Shown here one piece after another: positions 29,053 through 39,179 of a DNA stretch of 64,000 nucleotides (position 1 is its first letter; the number at the start of each line of letters is the position of its first letter). The translations under genes were made by a program, and so were the position numbers. Under the pieces are notes generated by a model. That model did no database searches. It was given only the letters and a program-made list of their open reading frames with translations, and was not told where the DNA came from. This stretch comes from Rodentibacter genomosp. 2 (GTDB taxonomy: Bacteria; Pseudomonadota; Gammaproteobacteria; Enterobacterales; Pasteurellaceae). The stretch is taken from contig MLHP01000013.1 in the NCBI GenBank assembly GCA_001999425.1, positions 1 through 64,000 on the forward strand. The letters run 5' to 3'.

Positions 29053-29081
29053 AAATTGTTATTTTTATTTTAAGACCTCCT

Positions 29082-29110
29082 CCGCTATTCAAATGGATAG
29101 CGGTTTTTTT
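29082..29110 (+). terminator. Candidate dxs terminator 2
   Basis: Stem CCGCTATTC with GGATAGCGG, short loop, eight T. This is stronger than the hairpin at 29032. Confidence 0.85.
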
Positions 29111-29132
29111 TGCGTAAAGAATTTTATCAGGC

Positions 29133-29163
29133 TAAATAAAAGGAGGTTCCAAAGCCTCCCCTT
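29133..29163 (-). terminator. dgt terminator
   Basis: On the minus strand, GGAGGC and a CCTCC arm form a short GC-rich stem followed by TTTTATTT, just after the dgt stop. Confidence 0.7.
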
Positions 29164-29167
29164 TTCA

Positions 29168-30520
29168 TTATAGTTGCTGATAAACCCTCATTGCATGAGC
29201 ATCGGACATACTCGCAATATGATCACAAATCACACGCTTTTTCTGCTCATCCGGGGCACTTTGCCATTCTTCTGCGGTATGACGCGGTAAAAGGCGGATG
29301 GGATCGGATTCAAAAATTTGGAACATTTCTGTCAGCATCCTCTGCCCTTTGTATTCAATACGTTGCGTTTCAACATTACGAATGACATATTTCCAAACAA
29401 AATTTTTAAATACATCCAATATCATCACAACTTGCTTGGGTAATTCTGCGTTATAACGTAACAGCGGTTCGTCAAAATTATCCGTTATTGTCCAACGTAC
29501 ATGGGTAATGAAAAAGTTTACCAATGCACCAATAGCATTTTTTCGTTCAAAATGTTTTTCAGAGAAAAGCTCTCGGCTAATACGCTGAATATTTTTTTGT
29601 ATCCACGGCAAAGGGATTTGCATCAATGCGCTATGTGCTTCTTGCCATTGGTGTTGATCGATCATTTTTGTCACTATCGCATCTTCTAAATCATGCACAG
29701 CATAAGCAATATCATCAGCCAATTCCATAATACTGCAGTCAAGAGATTTAAAGCGTGGTTTCAAAAACTCGATAGAATCCGACCGCACTTTTTGCATTGA
29801 AGTAAACAAAGTGCGGTCATTTTTAGACAAATTTTTTAATAACCAATTAAACATTGGTAAATCATCGCGAAACAGACCTTTTCCCGGTTTCCAGTCGCTG
29901 ATTTTGATAAAACGAGCATCGGTTATGGTTAAATGAGGCAAACAGGCATATTGCGGTGAAGCCATATCTAAAATCGTTGGGTATTTAACCACGCCTAGAA
30001 GTGTCCGACGCGTTAAATTCATTCCTGCTTTTTCTGTGTAAGGTTCAAGTTTCGTCAAAATCCGAAAAGTTTGTGCATTACCTTCAAAACCGCCATTTTG
30101 ATGCATCATAAAATTGAGTGCGACTTCCCCGCCGTGCCCAAAAGGCGGATGACCAATATCATGTGCAAAACAAAGACTTTCAATTAAATCATTGCTCGGT
30201 AGGAGTGGTTTGAGCTGTTTTTGTAATTCAGTTTGTGAGCAATTTACTTGATTTGATAAATGAGTGAACGTTTCCGCAAATTTGAGTTGAGCAACAAGGC
30301 TACTACCAATTTGTGCCACTTCAAGAGAATGGGTTAAACGAGTGCGATAAAAATCATTTTCGCCAATGGCGTGAATTTGCGTTTTTGCCTGCAAACAACG
30401 GAAAGCGGCGGAATGTAAGATTCTCCCTCGATCTCGGCGAAATGGCGGACGGTGATCTTTTTCTCGTGGCGGATCGGGAATAAATCGCTCAATCCAATCG
30501 GTAGATAAGGTATTTTTCAT
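29168..30520 (-). CDS. dgt: dGTP triphosphohydrolase-like protein (HD domain)
   Basis: 450 residues from ATG 30520, five bases after the yohK stop. The HD motif is in [19 protein letters not shown], with the upstream [12 protein letters not shown] histidine and the downstream [16 protein letters not shown] block that completes the metal site. It belongs to the branch of about 450 residues annotated as dGTPase-like, which cleaves dNTPs to nucleoside and triphosphate. It carries two opposed USS (29782-29790 and 29809-29817). Confidence 0.85.
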   Translation of the reverse strand: MKNTLSTDWIERFIPDPPREKDHRPPFRRDRGRILHSAAFRCLQAKTQIHAIGENDFYRTRLTHSLEVAQIGSSLVAQLKFAETFTHLSNQVNCSQTELQKQLKPLLPSNDLIESLCFAHDIGHPPFGHGGEVALNFMMHQNGGFEGNAQTFRILTKLEPYTEKAGMNLTRRTLLGVVKYPTILDMASPQYACLPHLTITDARFIKISDWKPGKGLFRDDLPMFNWLLKNLSKNDRTLFTSMQKVRSDSIEFLKPRFKSLDCSIMELADDIAYAVHDLEDAIVTKMIDQHQWQEAHSALMQIPLPWIQKNIQRISRELFSEKHFERKNAIGALVNFFITHVRWTITDNFDEPLLRYNAELPKQVVMILDVFKNFVWKYVIRNVETQRIEYKGQRMLTEMFQIFESDPIRLLPRHTAEEWQSAPDEQKKRVICDHIASMSDAHAMRVYQQL

Positions 30521-30524
30521 AGGC

Positions 30525-31217
30525 TTATACAAGTAAATAAATCATTTTAAACACTAACGGAGCAAGGATAGAACTGATAATGCCACAAAGTACTAAAGAA
30601 ATCGAACTATAACTTCCTGCTTTGGGATGAATTTCCATACAGCTTACGGTTCCCAAAGCGTGAGAGATTGAACCGACAGATAAACCTATTGCCTCTTGGT
30701 GACGTAACCCTATTTTTTTCAAAATTAAATAACCAAAAATTGAACCTTGTAAACCCGCAACGACTACCCCTACTGCGGTTACGGCAGGAATTCCGCCTAA
30801 ATGGGCTGAAACTTCCATCGCAATCGGCGTTGTAATGGATTTAGGTAGTACCGTAGCAACCATATCCGGTGTCGCCCCCAAAATTAGTGCAAGTATTGCT
30901 CCGGTAAACATAGAAAGAAGCGAAGCAAGGACAACAACAGAGAGAATAATACGCCACTGTTTTGCAATTTGTCTTAATTGTTCATACAACGGCAATGCAA
31001 GAGCTACAATACTCAGACTCAATAAATGGTTAATGGGGGCATTACCTTGCATATAGTCATCGTAAGGAATTTTTCCCATAACCAAAATCACCACTAAAAT
31101 CAGTACGGTGAGAATAAACGAATTGAAAATAATTGATTTCCAACGTTTATTAATTTGTAGGGCAAGCCAAAATCCCAAAATTGTTAAAAAACTATAAAGA
31201 TAAATGAAGTAATTCAT
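30525..31217 (-). CDS. yohK: LrgB family membrane protein YohK
   Basis: 230 residues with about seven membrane segments. The LrgB signature is seen in [25 protein letters not shown] and [12 protein letters not shown] (cited in part). With YohJ it forms a CidA/LrgA-CidB/LrgB pair linked to murein hydrolase export control or to transport of small acids. It lies 22 bases from yohJ and is coupled to dgt downstream. Confidence 0.88.
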   Translation of the reverse strand: MNYFIYLYSFLTILGFWLALQINKRWKSIIFNSFILTVLILVVILVMGKIPYDDYMQGNAPINHLLSLSIVALALPLYEQLRQIAKQWRIILSVVVLASLLSMFTGAILALILGATPDMVATVLPKSITTPIAMEVSAHLGGIPAVTAVGVVVAGLQGSIFGYLILKKIGLRHQEAIGLSVGSISHALGTVSCMEIHPKAGSYSSISLVLCGIISSILAPLVFKMIYLLV

Positions 31218-31239
31218 AATTTGACTCTATTTAATGTAT

Positions 31240-31656
31240 TTATTTTTCTACTTGTGTCGCACGTTTAGATAATACTTTCTTACGTTTATGGCGAAATGAT
31301 TGGCGCTCAAACATCATATCCGCCACAATACCGATAAAAACGAGCGTAATACAGGTGCTGAGAACATTTGGAATAATCAAAATATTCATTTGCGCCCATA
31401 ATAAATCGGAATACTTAATAATTCCCACACTCACGGGAACAAATAAAACCGCCATAAAATGAATCAATAAACTTGCACCAAAATAAATCCATTCCAAAGG
31501 AATGATTCTCGTCGTCAAGCCAATAAAAAGTAATAGCAATCCCCAAATACTACCGGGTACACTAACTGGGATAAAAGACGCAATTTGATTGCCGAGATAA
31601 AGCATGATGTAAAGAATTAATAAGGAACGAACCAAAAGAAACAACTTGTATAACAT
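31240..31656 (-). CDS. yohJ: LrgA/CidA family membrane protein YohJ
   Basis: 138 residues with four hydrophobic segments and the family block [19 protein letters not shown]. The tail is strongly positive ([18 protein letters not shown]). First gene of yohJ-yohK, with Shine-Dalgarno AAAGGA. It is probably a holin-like partner of YohK. Confidence 0.88.
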   Translation of the reverse strand: MLYKLFLLVRSLLILYIMLYLGNQIASFIPVSVPGSIWGLLLLFIGLTTRIIPLEWIYFGASLLIHFMAVLFVPVSVGIIKYSDLLWAQMNILIIPNVLSTCITLVFIGIVADMMFERQSFRHKRKKVLSKRATQVEK

Positions 31657-31780
31657 CTTTGTCCTTTTAAATTTTTTCGATAAAACTTCAAAATTATTTT
31701 ACGCCGTTTTCCCGAACTCTTGCTACCCTTTTTCTTTAAAAACACCGGAATTTATGCGTTTGATCAAAAACAACAATTAT

Positions 31781-31809
31781 GCTTCATTCAGTTTGGAATT
31801 TGATATAAT
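31781..31809 (+). promoter_or_regulatory. Probable promoter of the nuclease-csd operon
   Basis: TATAAT at 31804-31809 with a weak -35 (GCTTCA at 31781-31786, spacer 17), 66 bases ahead of the nuclease start. Confidence 0.45.
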
Positions 31810-31874
31810 AGTCGCTTAGTTTTACTCGGCATAATAATTTTTAGCCACTCGCCGACTTATCTTTCAAGAACGCT

Positions 31875-32363
31875 ATGATTAAAAATATTGTCATTTTAAT
31901 TTCATTACTTTTTTTAACCGCACTTTCTGCCTATTCTCATCCCCTCAATAGCTGTCTCGTGGTAGGAGTTAGTGACGGGGATACGATCACCTGTCTTATG
32001 ATTGGAAACAAACCGATCAAAGTGCGTTTGGAAGAAATTGATGCGCCGGAAAGAAATCAACCTTTTGGGAAAAAATCAAAACAACAGCTTTCAAATTTAA
32101 TTTACAAACGTATGGTCACCTTAAAAATAACCGGCCAAGATCGCTATAAACGCACACTGGCAACCGTTTATTCCAACGGAAAAAACATTAATCTTGAAAT
32201 GGTAAAATCCGGTATTGCTTGGGCATATCGTCAGTATCTTCGCCACCCCGTTTATTTATACGCTCAACAAAAAGCGCAAATACAACGATTAGGATTATGG
32301 GCTGCGCGTTCCCCCATTCCACCGCATGAATGGCGTAAACAGGAGAAAAAATATGGCTTTTGA
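31875..32363 (+). CDS. Secreted thermonuclease-like nuclease (SNase)
   Basis: 162 residues with a signal peptide (MIKNIVILISLLFLTALSAYS). The staphylococcal nuclease core is complete: VGVSDGDTITC (metal Asp), VRLEEIDAPERNQPFG (Arg and Glu), DRYKRTLATVY (second Arg). It would cut DNA and RNA in the periplasm or outside. A USS (31917-31925) is built into the signal peptide codons. Its last bases overlap the start of csdA by 11. Confidence 0.88.
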   Translation: MIKNIVILISLLFLTALSAYSHPLNSCLVVGVSDGDTITCLMIGNKPIKVRLEEIDAPERNQPFGKKSKQQLSNLIYKRMVTLKITGQDRYKRTLATVYSNGKNINLEMVKSGIAWAYRQYLRHPVYLYAQQKAQIQRLGLWAARSPIPPHEWRKQEKKYGF

Positions 32364-33552
32364 TTATCAATCATTTAAAGAAAATTTTCCTTATTTTGGA
32401 AAAACAAATGCTACCGTATATTTGGATAATGCCGCGACAACATTAAAACCTAATGTATTAATTGAACGCACGATTGAATTTTATGCCTCCGCCGGTTCGG
32501 TTCATCGTAGTCAATATGATGCGGAGCAAACCGCTCAATATGAACAAGCCCGCACGCAAGTAAAACGACTGATTAATGCGGAAGATGAAAAGGCTATAAT
32601 TTGGACCTCGGGCACCACCCATGCGATTAATTTAGTGGCAAATGGATTATTGCCACATCTAAAAGCGGGCGATGAAATCTTGATTAGCCAAGCGGATCAT
32701 CATGCCAATTTTGTTACTTGGCATGAAACCGCCCAAAAGTGCGGTGCAAAAATTCGAATTTTGCCTATTTTAGATAATTGGCTCATTGATGAAATCACAT
32801 TAAAAAATGCCCTCAATGAACGCACAAAGCTGGTGGCGTTAAATTTTGTTTCAAACGTCACCGGCACAGAACAGCCGGTTAAACGCTTGATCCGATATAT
32901 CCGCCAATCCAGCAATGCACTTGTTTTAGTCGATGCCGCACAAGCGATTAGCCATATTAAGATTGATCTACAAGATCTTGATGCGGATTTTCTCGCTTTC
33001 TCCGCCCATAAGATCTATGGCCCGAACGGAATTGGCGTGTTAAGCGGAAAACTGACCGCACTTTCACAGCTTCAACCGCTCTTTTTCGGTGGCAAAATGG
33101 TAGATCGCGTGTCAGCAGAAAACATTACCTTTGCAGATTTGCCCTATCGTCTTGAAGCCGGTACCCCCAATATCGCAGGCGTAATTGGCTTTAATGCGGT
33201 ATTGGATTGGTTACAACAATGGAATTTTGACTCCGCTGAACAACACGCCGTCACCTTAGCGGAATCTATAAAAGTGCGGTTAAAAAATTATGCAAATTGT
33301 CGATTATTCAATTCTCCACAACCGAGCTCCATTGTGTGTTTCGTCTTTGAGGGGATTGATAATTCGGATCTTTCTACATTACTCAGCGAACAAAATGTTG
33401 CATTGCGAGTGGGAGAACATTGTGCACAGCCCTATTTAACAAGACTTGGAGAACGAACGACCTTACGCCTCTCTTTTGCCCCTTACAATACGCCTGAGGA
33501 TGTGGCACAATTCTTTGTCGCACTAGATAAAGCCTTGGAACTCTTACAATGA
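32353..33552 (+). CDS. csdA: Cysteine desulfurase CsdA
   Basis: 399 residues from ATG 32353. PLP lysine in SAHKIYGPNGIGVL and the active cysteine in RVGEHCAQPYL. Group II (SufS/CsdA) desulfurase. The next gene encodes its SufE-type acceptor, so CsdA-CsdE form a sulfur-transfer pair. The start lies inside the end of the nuclease gene, and the csdE start overlaps its stop by four bases. Three USS lie in this gene, an unusual density. Confidence 0.93.
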   Translation: MAFDYQSFKENFPYFGKTNATVYLDNAATTLKPNVLIERTIEFYASAGSVHRSQYDAEQTAQYEQARTQVKRLINAEDEKAIIWTSGTTHAINLVANGLLPHLKAGDEILISQADHHANFVTWHETAQKCGAKIRILPILDNWLIDEITLKNALNERTKLVALNFVSNVTGTEQPVKRLIRYIRQSSNALVLVDAAQAISHIKIDLQDLDADFLAFSAHKIYGPNGIGVLSGKLTALSQLQPLFFGGKMVDRVSAENITFADLPYRLEAGTPNIAGVIGFNAVLDWLQQWNFDSAEQHAVTLAESIKVRLKNYANCRLFNSPQPSSIVCFVFEGIDNSDLSTLLSEQNVALRVGEHCAQPYLTRLGERTTLRLSFAPYNTPEDVAQFFVALDKALELLQ

Positions 33553-33929
33553 TCGAACAATTAAAACTAGCAACAAACTGGGAAGAACGTTACCGCCTTA
33601 TTATTCAAGCGGGCAAAAATTTGCCCCGTCCAAGTGATAATGAACTAGCTAATATGCAATCAATTAGCGGTTGTGAAGCACAGATGTGGTTTCAAATTAT
33701 CCCCAAAAATGACCGCACTTTTCAATTTAACGCCTTCAGTGAAGCCCGTATTATGAACGGTTTACTGTGGATTTTGCTTGAAAAAATTAATGGTAAAACA
33801 GCAAATGCGCTACGAGAATTTGACCTCACCGCCTTTTTTACCGAACTCGGTATTGCACAACGATTAAGCGAAACCCGCTTAAACGGCTTAAATCAAATTG
33901 AACAACAGCTAAAACAACTATGTACTTAA
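33549..33929 (+). CDS. csdE: Sulfur acceptor CsdE (SufE family)
   Basis: 126 residues. The acceptor cysteine lies in SISGCEAQMWF. The GCE context is more CsdE-like than SufE-like (CQSQVW), which fits its place after csdA. It takes persulfide sulfur from CsdA; in E. coli it can pass it to TcdA for tRNA ct6A. It overlaps the next gene by ten bases. Confidence 0.9.
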   Translation: MIEQLKLATNWEERYRLIIQAGKNLPRPSDNELANMQSISGCEAQMWFQIIPKNDRTFQFNAFSEARIMNGLLWILLEKINGKTANALREFDLTAFFTELGIAQRLSETRLNGLNQIEQQLKQLCT

Positions 33930-34705
33930 TTGAAACTTTCTTCAAATTGACCGCACTTGAGAATGACATTATGGAGCAAAGCCGTTTGCTTAATAATGTT
34001 ATCGATCAATGGCGTTATAACGGTCAAATTATCGGGCGTGAAATTCCGCTCTATTTAGCAGAGGAAAATGATAAACAAGGTTTTGCAATGCGTGTCATTT
34101 GCCCCGAACAAAACAGCCTTTTTCCGCAAAATAATAATATAGAAGTCAATCAAGCATTAGCAAATGCAGAAAAATTCGGGCTGATTTTTGATGGTTTTCA
34201 ACTGATTGGGGATGACTTCAATAGCGATCAAACCGCTTCAAATTGCCATCCTGCGTGGCAAATACTTTATACGACCCACTTACAAAGTTGCTCTCCCATT
34301 CATAGTGGAGAAAATTTTTCCCCAATCCCGCTTTACAAACAGCTTCAATATCATCCGCACTTGAGCCAAGATGTGATTAAATGGCAAGAAAACTGGCAAG
34401 CCTGCGATCAATTACAAATGAACGGCTCTACATTGGAACAAGCGGCTTTACAAGAAATTGCCGATCATCAAAGCACGCTCGCTAAACATGGTCGCTACTT
34501 AGCGCAAGAAATCGAAAAAATAAATAATATTCCAACCTACTATTATCTCTATCGTGTAGGCGGCAAATCTCTTGAAAATGAGCAACACCGTCACTGCCCT
34601 GAATGTGGTGGTAACTGGATGTTAAGCGAATCCATCTTTGAGATATTTCATTTTAAATGTGAGCAATGTCGATTAATATCAAACATTTCGTGGAATTTTT
34701 TATAA
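33920..34705 (+). CDS. Zinc-ribbon protein of unknown function (DUF2310)
   Basis: 261 residues. The C-terminus has a clear zinc ribbon, CPECGGNW then CEQC about 20 residues on. The rest is soluble with no known catalytic motif. I recall Pasteurellaceae homologues described as possibly nucleic-acid-binding (DUF2310). The start overlaps csdE by ten bases, but another ATG (MEQSRLL, 33971) is possible. It forms part of the csdA-csdE transcript. Confidence 0.75.
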   Translation: MYLIETFFKLTALENDIMEQSRLLNNVIDQWRYNGQIIGREIPLYLAEENDKQGFAMRVICPEQNSLFPQNNNIEVNQALANAEKFGLIFDGFQLIGDDFNSDQTASNCHPAWQILYTTHLQSCSPIHSGENFSPIPLYKQLQYHPHLSQDVIKWQENWQACDQLQMNGSTLEQAALQEIADHQSTLAKHGRYLAQEIEKINNIPTYYYLYRVGGKSLENEQHRHCPECGGNWMLSESIFEIFHFKCEQCRLISNISWNFL

Positions 34706-34720
34706 ATAGGAAAAAGAATA

Positions 34721-35560
34721 ATGAACAAGCAAGATAACAGTTTAACATCACTTAAACTCGGGCAAAAAACTGAATATGCCAACGAATATGACCGCGCTTT
34801 ATTACAATCCGTGCCACGTGCTTTGAATCGTGATGATTTAGGTATAACCCAAACTCAGCCTTTCAGCATAGGCGCGGATATTTGGACAGCCTATGAAGTT
34901 TCATGGCTTAATGAAAAAGGTTTGCCACAAGTCGCGATTGCGGACATTTATTTGGATCAGCAAAGCCAAAATTTAATTGAATCCAAAAGTTTTAAACTTT
35001 ATTTAAATAGTTTTAACCAAAGCAAATTTATCGACTTCAAGCAGGTAGCGCAAGTGATGCAACAAGATTTAACTGAATGTGCGCAAGGTGAAGTAAAAGT
35101 GCGGTTAAATCCCCTTCCGTTTTATCAAGCACAAAAAATTGATCATTTACAAGGCGATTGTATTGACGGGCAGGATATTGAAATCACCAATTATGAATTT
35201 AATCCCGATTGGTTGAAAGATTGTGTTTCAAATGAAAGGGTGGAAGAATATCTTGTCAGCCATTTATTAAAATCAAATTGTTTAATCACCAATCAACCGG
35301 ATTGGGGAACGTTGCAAATTCATTACATCGGCAAGAAAATCAATCGGGAAAAATTATTGCGTTACGTTGTCTCTTTCCGCCAACATAACGAATTCCACGA
35401 GCAATGTGTGGAACGCATTTTCTGCGATTTAATGCGCTATGCCAAACCAGAAAAACTCACGGTTTACGCCCGCTATACCCGCCGTGGCGGTTTGGATATT
35501 AACCCTTTCCGCTCTAACTTTGAAACCTTACCGGAAAACTTACGTGTAGCCAGACAATAA
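34721..35560 (+). CDS. queF: 7-cyano-7-deazaguanine reductase QueF
   Basis: 279 residues, the long two-domain (E. coli type) form. The QueF motif [15 protein letters not shown] is near residue 90, and the nucleophile cysteine is in [19 protein letters not shown]-dependent reduction of preQ0 to preQ1 in queuosine synthesis. It closes a run of sulfur/tRNA-linked genes. A USS is at 35097-35105. Confidence 0.95.
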   Translation: MNKQDNSLTSLKLGQKTEYANEYDRALLQSVPRALNRDDLGITQTQPFSIGADIWTAYEVSWLNEKGLPQVAIADIYLDQQSQNLIESKSFKLYLNSFNQSKFIDFKQVAQVMQQDLTECAQGEVKVRLNPLPFYQAQKIDHLQGDCIDGQDIEITNYEFNPDWLKDCVSNERVEEYLVSHLLKSNCLITNQPDWGTLQIHYIGKKINREKLLRYVVSFRQHNEFHEQCVERIFCDLMRYAKPEKLTVYARYTRRGGLDINPFRSNFETLPENLRVARQ

Positions 35561-36030
35561 GGATTATTATGTCGAATGACACACGATAATGTGGCAAAAA
35601 TTGCCCACAAGCAATGCCCTATGAACCCTGCTATAAGGTTGTAAAATAAAGTGCGGTTGGTTTCAGAAAAACTTTTGGGGCAACAGATATACTAGAAAAT
35701 AAATATGATTTTCCTCTGTTGCCCTTTCTTCATAAAACTGACAGTTAATCTATTTTGTTTTAACTTTAAGACTGCTCTATAAAATCTCCTTAGTTAAAAA
35801 CTAAGACATTCTAATATTTTTTAGATTTTTCATAAGAATCACCCTTCTTTATTAAATTTTTTTCAAATAAATACGTGTTGTGAGATATTGTTTATTACCT
35901 CGATTAATTTGATTGAGATTAAAACAAAAATATATATAATAATTATTATCATTTAGTTTTATATTGCTAGTGATTTTGTAACTTACTAAGGTAAGAAATT
36001 ATTTTTTCATTTATAAATCAAGGGAAATGT
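35561..36030. other. Regulatory gap between queF and the TonB receptor
   Basis: About 470 AT-rich bases without a gene. It holds a USS (35649-35657), a hairpin of ten perfect pairs (GGGCAACAGA 35678-35687 with 35715-35724, 27-base loop, then TTTCTT) that may end the queF transcript, and a Fur-like site (35936-35954). Confidence 0.7.
35936..35954. promoter_or_regulatory. Fur-box-like site before the TonB receptor
   Basis: ATAATAATTATTAT is a perfect 14-base palindrome and is followed by CATTT, giving the A/T-rich GATAAT/ATTATC character of Fur sites. It lies 77 bases before the receptor gene. Confidence 0.6.
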
Positions 36031-38073
36031 ATGAAAGGAAAACAATTTGGCCTTACACACATCAGCTTTATTGTGATGAGTGTATTAACTGCAAGTACTG
36101 CGTTCGCAGATACCGATTCAAGCAGCACACTGGATGAAATTAACGTGACAGATCGTCAAGGTACGAAAGTACAAACAAATATTGTCACCATGCAAGAGCG
36201 TAATGAGAGTACTTCTACCGATTTACGCGACTTTTTAGCTAAAGAACCGTCCATTTCTTTTGGTGGCGGAAACGGAACATCTCAGTTCCTCACTATCCGT
36301 GGCATGGGGCAAAACTCTGTTGATATTAAAGTCGATAATGCTTATTCCGATAGCCAAATTTTATATCACCAAGGTCGTTTTATTATTGATCCTGCCTTAT
36401 TAAAAACCGTTTCCGTACAAAAAGGGGCGGGTTCTGCGAGTGCGGGAATCGGTGCAACGAATGGTGCAATTATTGTGAAAACAGTCGATGCGCTTGATTT
36501 GCTCAAAGGAACCAATAAAGATTACGGATTCCGTTTAAATACCGGATTCTCATCCAATGACAATTATAGTTATGGCGCAACAGCTTTCGGTAAATCAGGG
36601 AATTTTGATGCATTAGTCTCTTATGCAAGAACCGATAATGATCACTACAAACCGGGGAAAAACTACCGCAATATTGATGGCGGTGATACCGTACCTTATA
36701 GTGCTTTAGATAAACGCAATTATTTAATCAAACTAGGCGGCACTTTTGGTGACGGGAATCACCGTGTAGTATTAAGTCATCTTAAAGATGAACATCGTGG
36801 TGTGCGTACCGTGCGTGAAGAGTTTACGATTACAGGAGGAAGACTTTCTTTAGAGCGTCAAAAACCAACTTATCGTGAAACAAGTAAGAACAATACTAAT
36901 CTTGAATATACAGGTAAAAACCTAGGTTTTATTAAAGAGCTGACTGCTAATGCTTATATTATGCAGGATAAACGTTACTCAGCGGATGATTCCGGTTGTG
37001 GTTACTGTGGCAATGTTGCCGGTCCAACCACCACTAAAATCACCACTAAAGGGGCAAATATCAATTTTAATTCCGATATCGGAGACTCGGTTTTACTCAA
37101 ATATGGCTTAAATTACCGCCACCAAAAAATTACACCTCATACATTCTTTCAACCAAATTTAGTTGAACCAACTAAAGAAGATACCGGTGCTTATGTTGAA
37201 GCCATTACCGCACTCGGTGATTTTATCTTCACGACAGGTTTACGCTATGACTATTTCAACCTTAAAGCAATGGATAATAAATCTGTTTCTGATGGCAGAT
37301 TCAATCCTAGCTTTGGCGTAATTTGGCAGGCAACGGAAGGATTAAGTCTCAGTGCAAACCATAACTATGCCACACGCAGTCCACGTCTCTATGATGCATT
37401 ATTGACTCATGGAAAACGAGGTATTGTATCTATTGCTGACGGCACGGTTGCAGAACGTGCACGTAATACAGAAATTGGTTTTAACTATACTTATGAAGGA
37501 TTTTCATTGGAAGGAAGTTATTTCTGGCAACGTATTAATGACGCATTGGCTAATCCACAAGATAGACATGCCGTCGGTGGAGTGAGAGAAGCCGTGAATG
37601 CTGGTTTTATTAAAAACCATGGTTATGAGCTTAATGCCGGCTATACCATTGGTGGATTTACTGCCCGTGTTGGTGTGGCTGAAAGTAAACCTCGCATCTA
37701 TGATACCAGCCCGAAAAAATTACTCAGCTCAAACCCGGAGTTTGCGGTACAAATAGGTCGTACGTGGACGGCTGAGTTATCTTATCGCTTTGAGGAACCT
37801 AATTTAGAACTCGGTTGGCGTAATCGTACCGTTCAGAAAGCGAAAGGTTCCGTTCTAGTACGTGATAATGAAACAGGCTCGGATATTGTACGTTCAGGCT
37901 ATAGTGTGCATGATTTCTATGTAAACTGGAAACCATTGAATAATGATCAATTAAATATCAATGTTTCGCTTAATAATGCATTCAATAAGTTCTACTATCC
38001 ACACAGCCAGCGTCCGAACGTATTACCGGGTGTCGGACGTGAGTTGCGTGTAGGTATAAATTATCAGTTCTAA
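36031..38073 (+). CDS. TonB-dependent outer-membrane receptor
   Basis: 680 residues. Signal peptide of 26 residues ending ASTAFA. A TonB box (DEINVTDR) follows, then a plug domain (about 60-160, with FLTIRGMGQNSVDIKVD and SVQKGAGSASAGIGATNGAI) and a 22-strand barrel closing with aromatic YQF. A CGYCG pair lies in an outer loop. The Fur-like site upstream suggests iron-regulated uptake of a siderophore or haem complex; the ligand cannot be named, and no FRAP/NPNL haem motif is seen. A strong terminator follows. Confidence 0.87.
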   Translation: MKGKQFGLTHISFIVMSVLTASTAFADTDSSSTLDEINVTDRQGTKVQTNIVTMQERNESTSTDLRDFLAKEPSISFGGGNGTSQFLTIRGMGQNSVDIKVDNAYSDSQILYHQGRFIIDPALLKTVSVQKGAGSASAGIGATNGAIIVKTVDALDLLKGTNKDYGFRLNTGFSSNDNYSYGATAFGKSGNFDALVSYARTDNDHYKPGKNYRNIDGGDTVPYSALDKRNYLIKLGGTFGDGNHRVVLSHLKDEHRGVRTVREEFTITGGRLSLERQKPTYRETSKNNTNLEYTGKNLGFIKELTANAYIMQDKRYSADDSGCGYCGNVAGPTTTKITTKGANINFNSDIGDSVLLKYGLNYRHQKITPHTFFQPNLVEPTKEDTGAYVEAITALGDFIFTTGLRYDYFNLKAMDNKSVSDGRFNPSFGVIWQATEGLSLSANHNYATRSPRLYDALLTHGKRGIVSIADGTVAERARNTEIGFNYTYEGFSLEGSYFWQRINDALANPQDRHAVGGVREAVNAGFIKNHGYELNAGYTIGGFTARVGVAESKPRIYDTSPKKLLSSNPEFAVQIGRTWTAELSYRFEEPNLELGWRNRTVQKAKGSVLVRDNETGSDIVRSGYSVHDFYVNWKPLNNDQLNINVSLNNAFNKFYYPHSQRPNVLPGVGRELRVGINYQF

Positions 38074-38111
38074 TTAAAGATAAATTTATATTGATAATAT
38101 TTTTAAATCGC

Positions 38112-38143
38112 TCCACCGTTTATTGCAAACGGTGGATTTTTTA
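38112..38143 (+). terminator. TonB receptor terminator
   Basis: Perfect ten-base stem TCCACCGTTT/AAACGGTGGA, five-base loop, six T. Confidence 0.9.
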
Positions 38144-38175
38144 TGTTGAAATCTGACATAAGAAGAAATTGAAAA

Positions 38176-39081
38176 TTACAAAGGCCACAACCAAGCCGCT
38201 CCCCTCACGCCGCTGGCATCACCATGTACAGCTTTACGAATAGGAGTATGAAATTCTTTGCCAAAAACATAATTTGGCATCAATTTAGGGACATTATGAT
38301 AAAGACGATCAATGTTACATACACCACCGGCAAACACGATTACATCAGGATCAAGTACATTGACATAAGCAGAAAGTGCTTTTGCCAAACGGTGTTCGTA
38401 AGCTTGTAAAGTCTGCTCGGCAAATTCATCGCCCTGCTCTGCGAGAGCCACAATTTCATGCCCTTTTAAGTGTTTTCCTGAGCGACGGGTATAATCATCA
38501 CAAAGCCCTGTACCGGAAACAAATTGTTCGATACAACCGGAACGACCGCAGTAACAAGGAGACATTTGAGCAATTTGTTGCTCTTCTTCGTCCATCCAAG
38601 GTAAAGGATTATGCCCCCACTCTCCACCAATACCGTTACCCCCATTATGGGGTTTACCATTGATCACAATGCCGGAACCACAGCCAGTCCCCAAAATTAA
38701 CGCTAAAACGACCGCACTTCCTGCTCCCGCACCGTCAGTCGCTTCAGAAACCGTCATACAGTTGGCATCATTGGCAATACGCACTTCCCTATTCAATATT
38801 TGAGATAAATCTTTATCTAGAGGTTGATCGTTTAACCAGACTGAATTAGCATTTTTGACCCTTAAACTAAAAGGTGAAATCGTGCCGGGAATCCCCACAC
38901 CAACTGTTCCCGTTTGACCCGTTTCTTGTTCAGCCTCATCGACCAAACTTTTAATCGCTGAAAGTGTGGCTTCATAAGATCCCCTTGGTGTAGGAATGCG
39001 CTTTCTAAATAATGTTTCCCCATTATGATGTAACGCAATGACTTCTATTTTGGTACCACCTAAATCAATACCGATACGCAT
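38176..39081 (-). CDS. mak: Fructokinase Mak (ROK family)
   Basis: 301 residues (E. coli Mak 302), with near-identical blocks: [61 protein letters not shown] and [11 protein letters not shown]. The ROK zinc site is [10 protein letters not shown]. It phosphorylates fructose and perhaps mannose with ATP. It is divergent from the response regulator gene. Sugar kinases of the NagK type are the alternative, but the match to Mak is closer. Confidence 0.9.
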   Translation of the reverse strand: MRIGIDLGGTKIEVIALHHNGETLFRKRIPTPRGSYEATLSAIKSLVDEAEQETGQTGTVGVGIPGTISPFSLRVKNANSVWLNDQPLDKDLSQILNREVRIANDANCMTVSEATDGAGAGSAVVLALILGTGCGSGIVINGKPHNGGNGIGGEWGHNPLPWMDEEEQQIAQMSPCYCGRSGCIEQFVSGTGLCDDYTRRSGKHLKGHEIVALAEQGDEFAEQTLQAYEHRLAKALSAYVNVLDPDVIVFAGGVCNIDRLYHNVPKLMPNYVFGKEFHTPIRKAVHGDASGVRGAAWLWPL

Positions 39082-39179
39082 ATTCCTCTCCTGTTTATCG
39101 GACTTAAAATTTAAAATATGTTTTTTCTAAAAACTTGTATATACTTTTGTTTATACTGATTAAATTCATGAGACAAACA

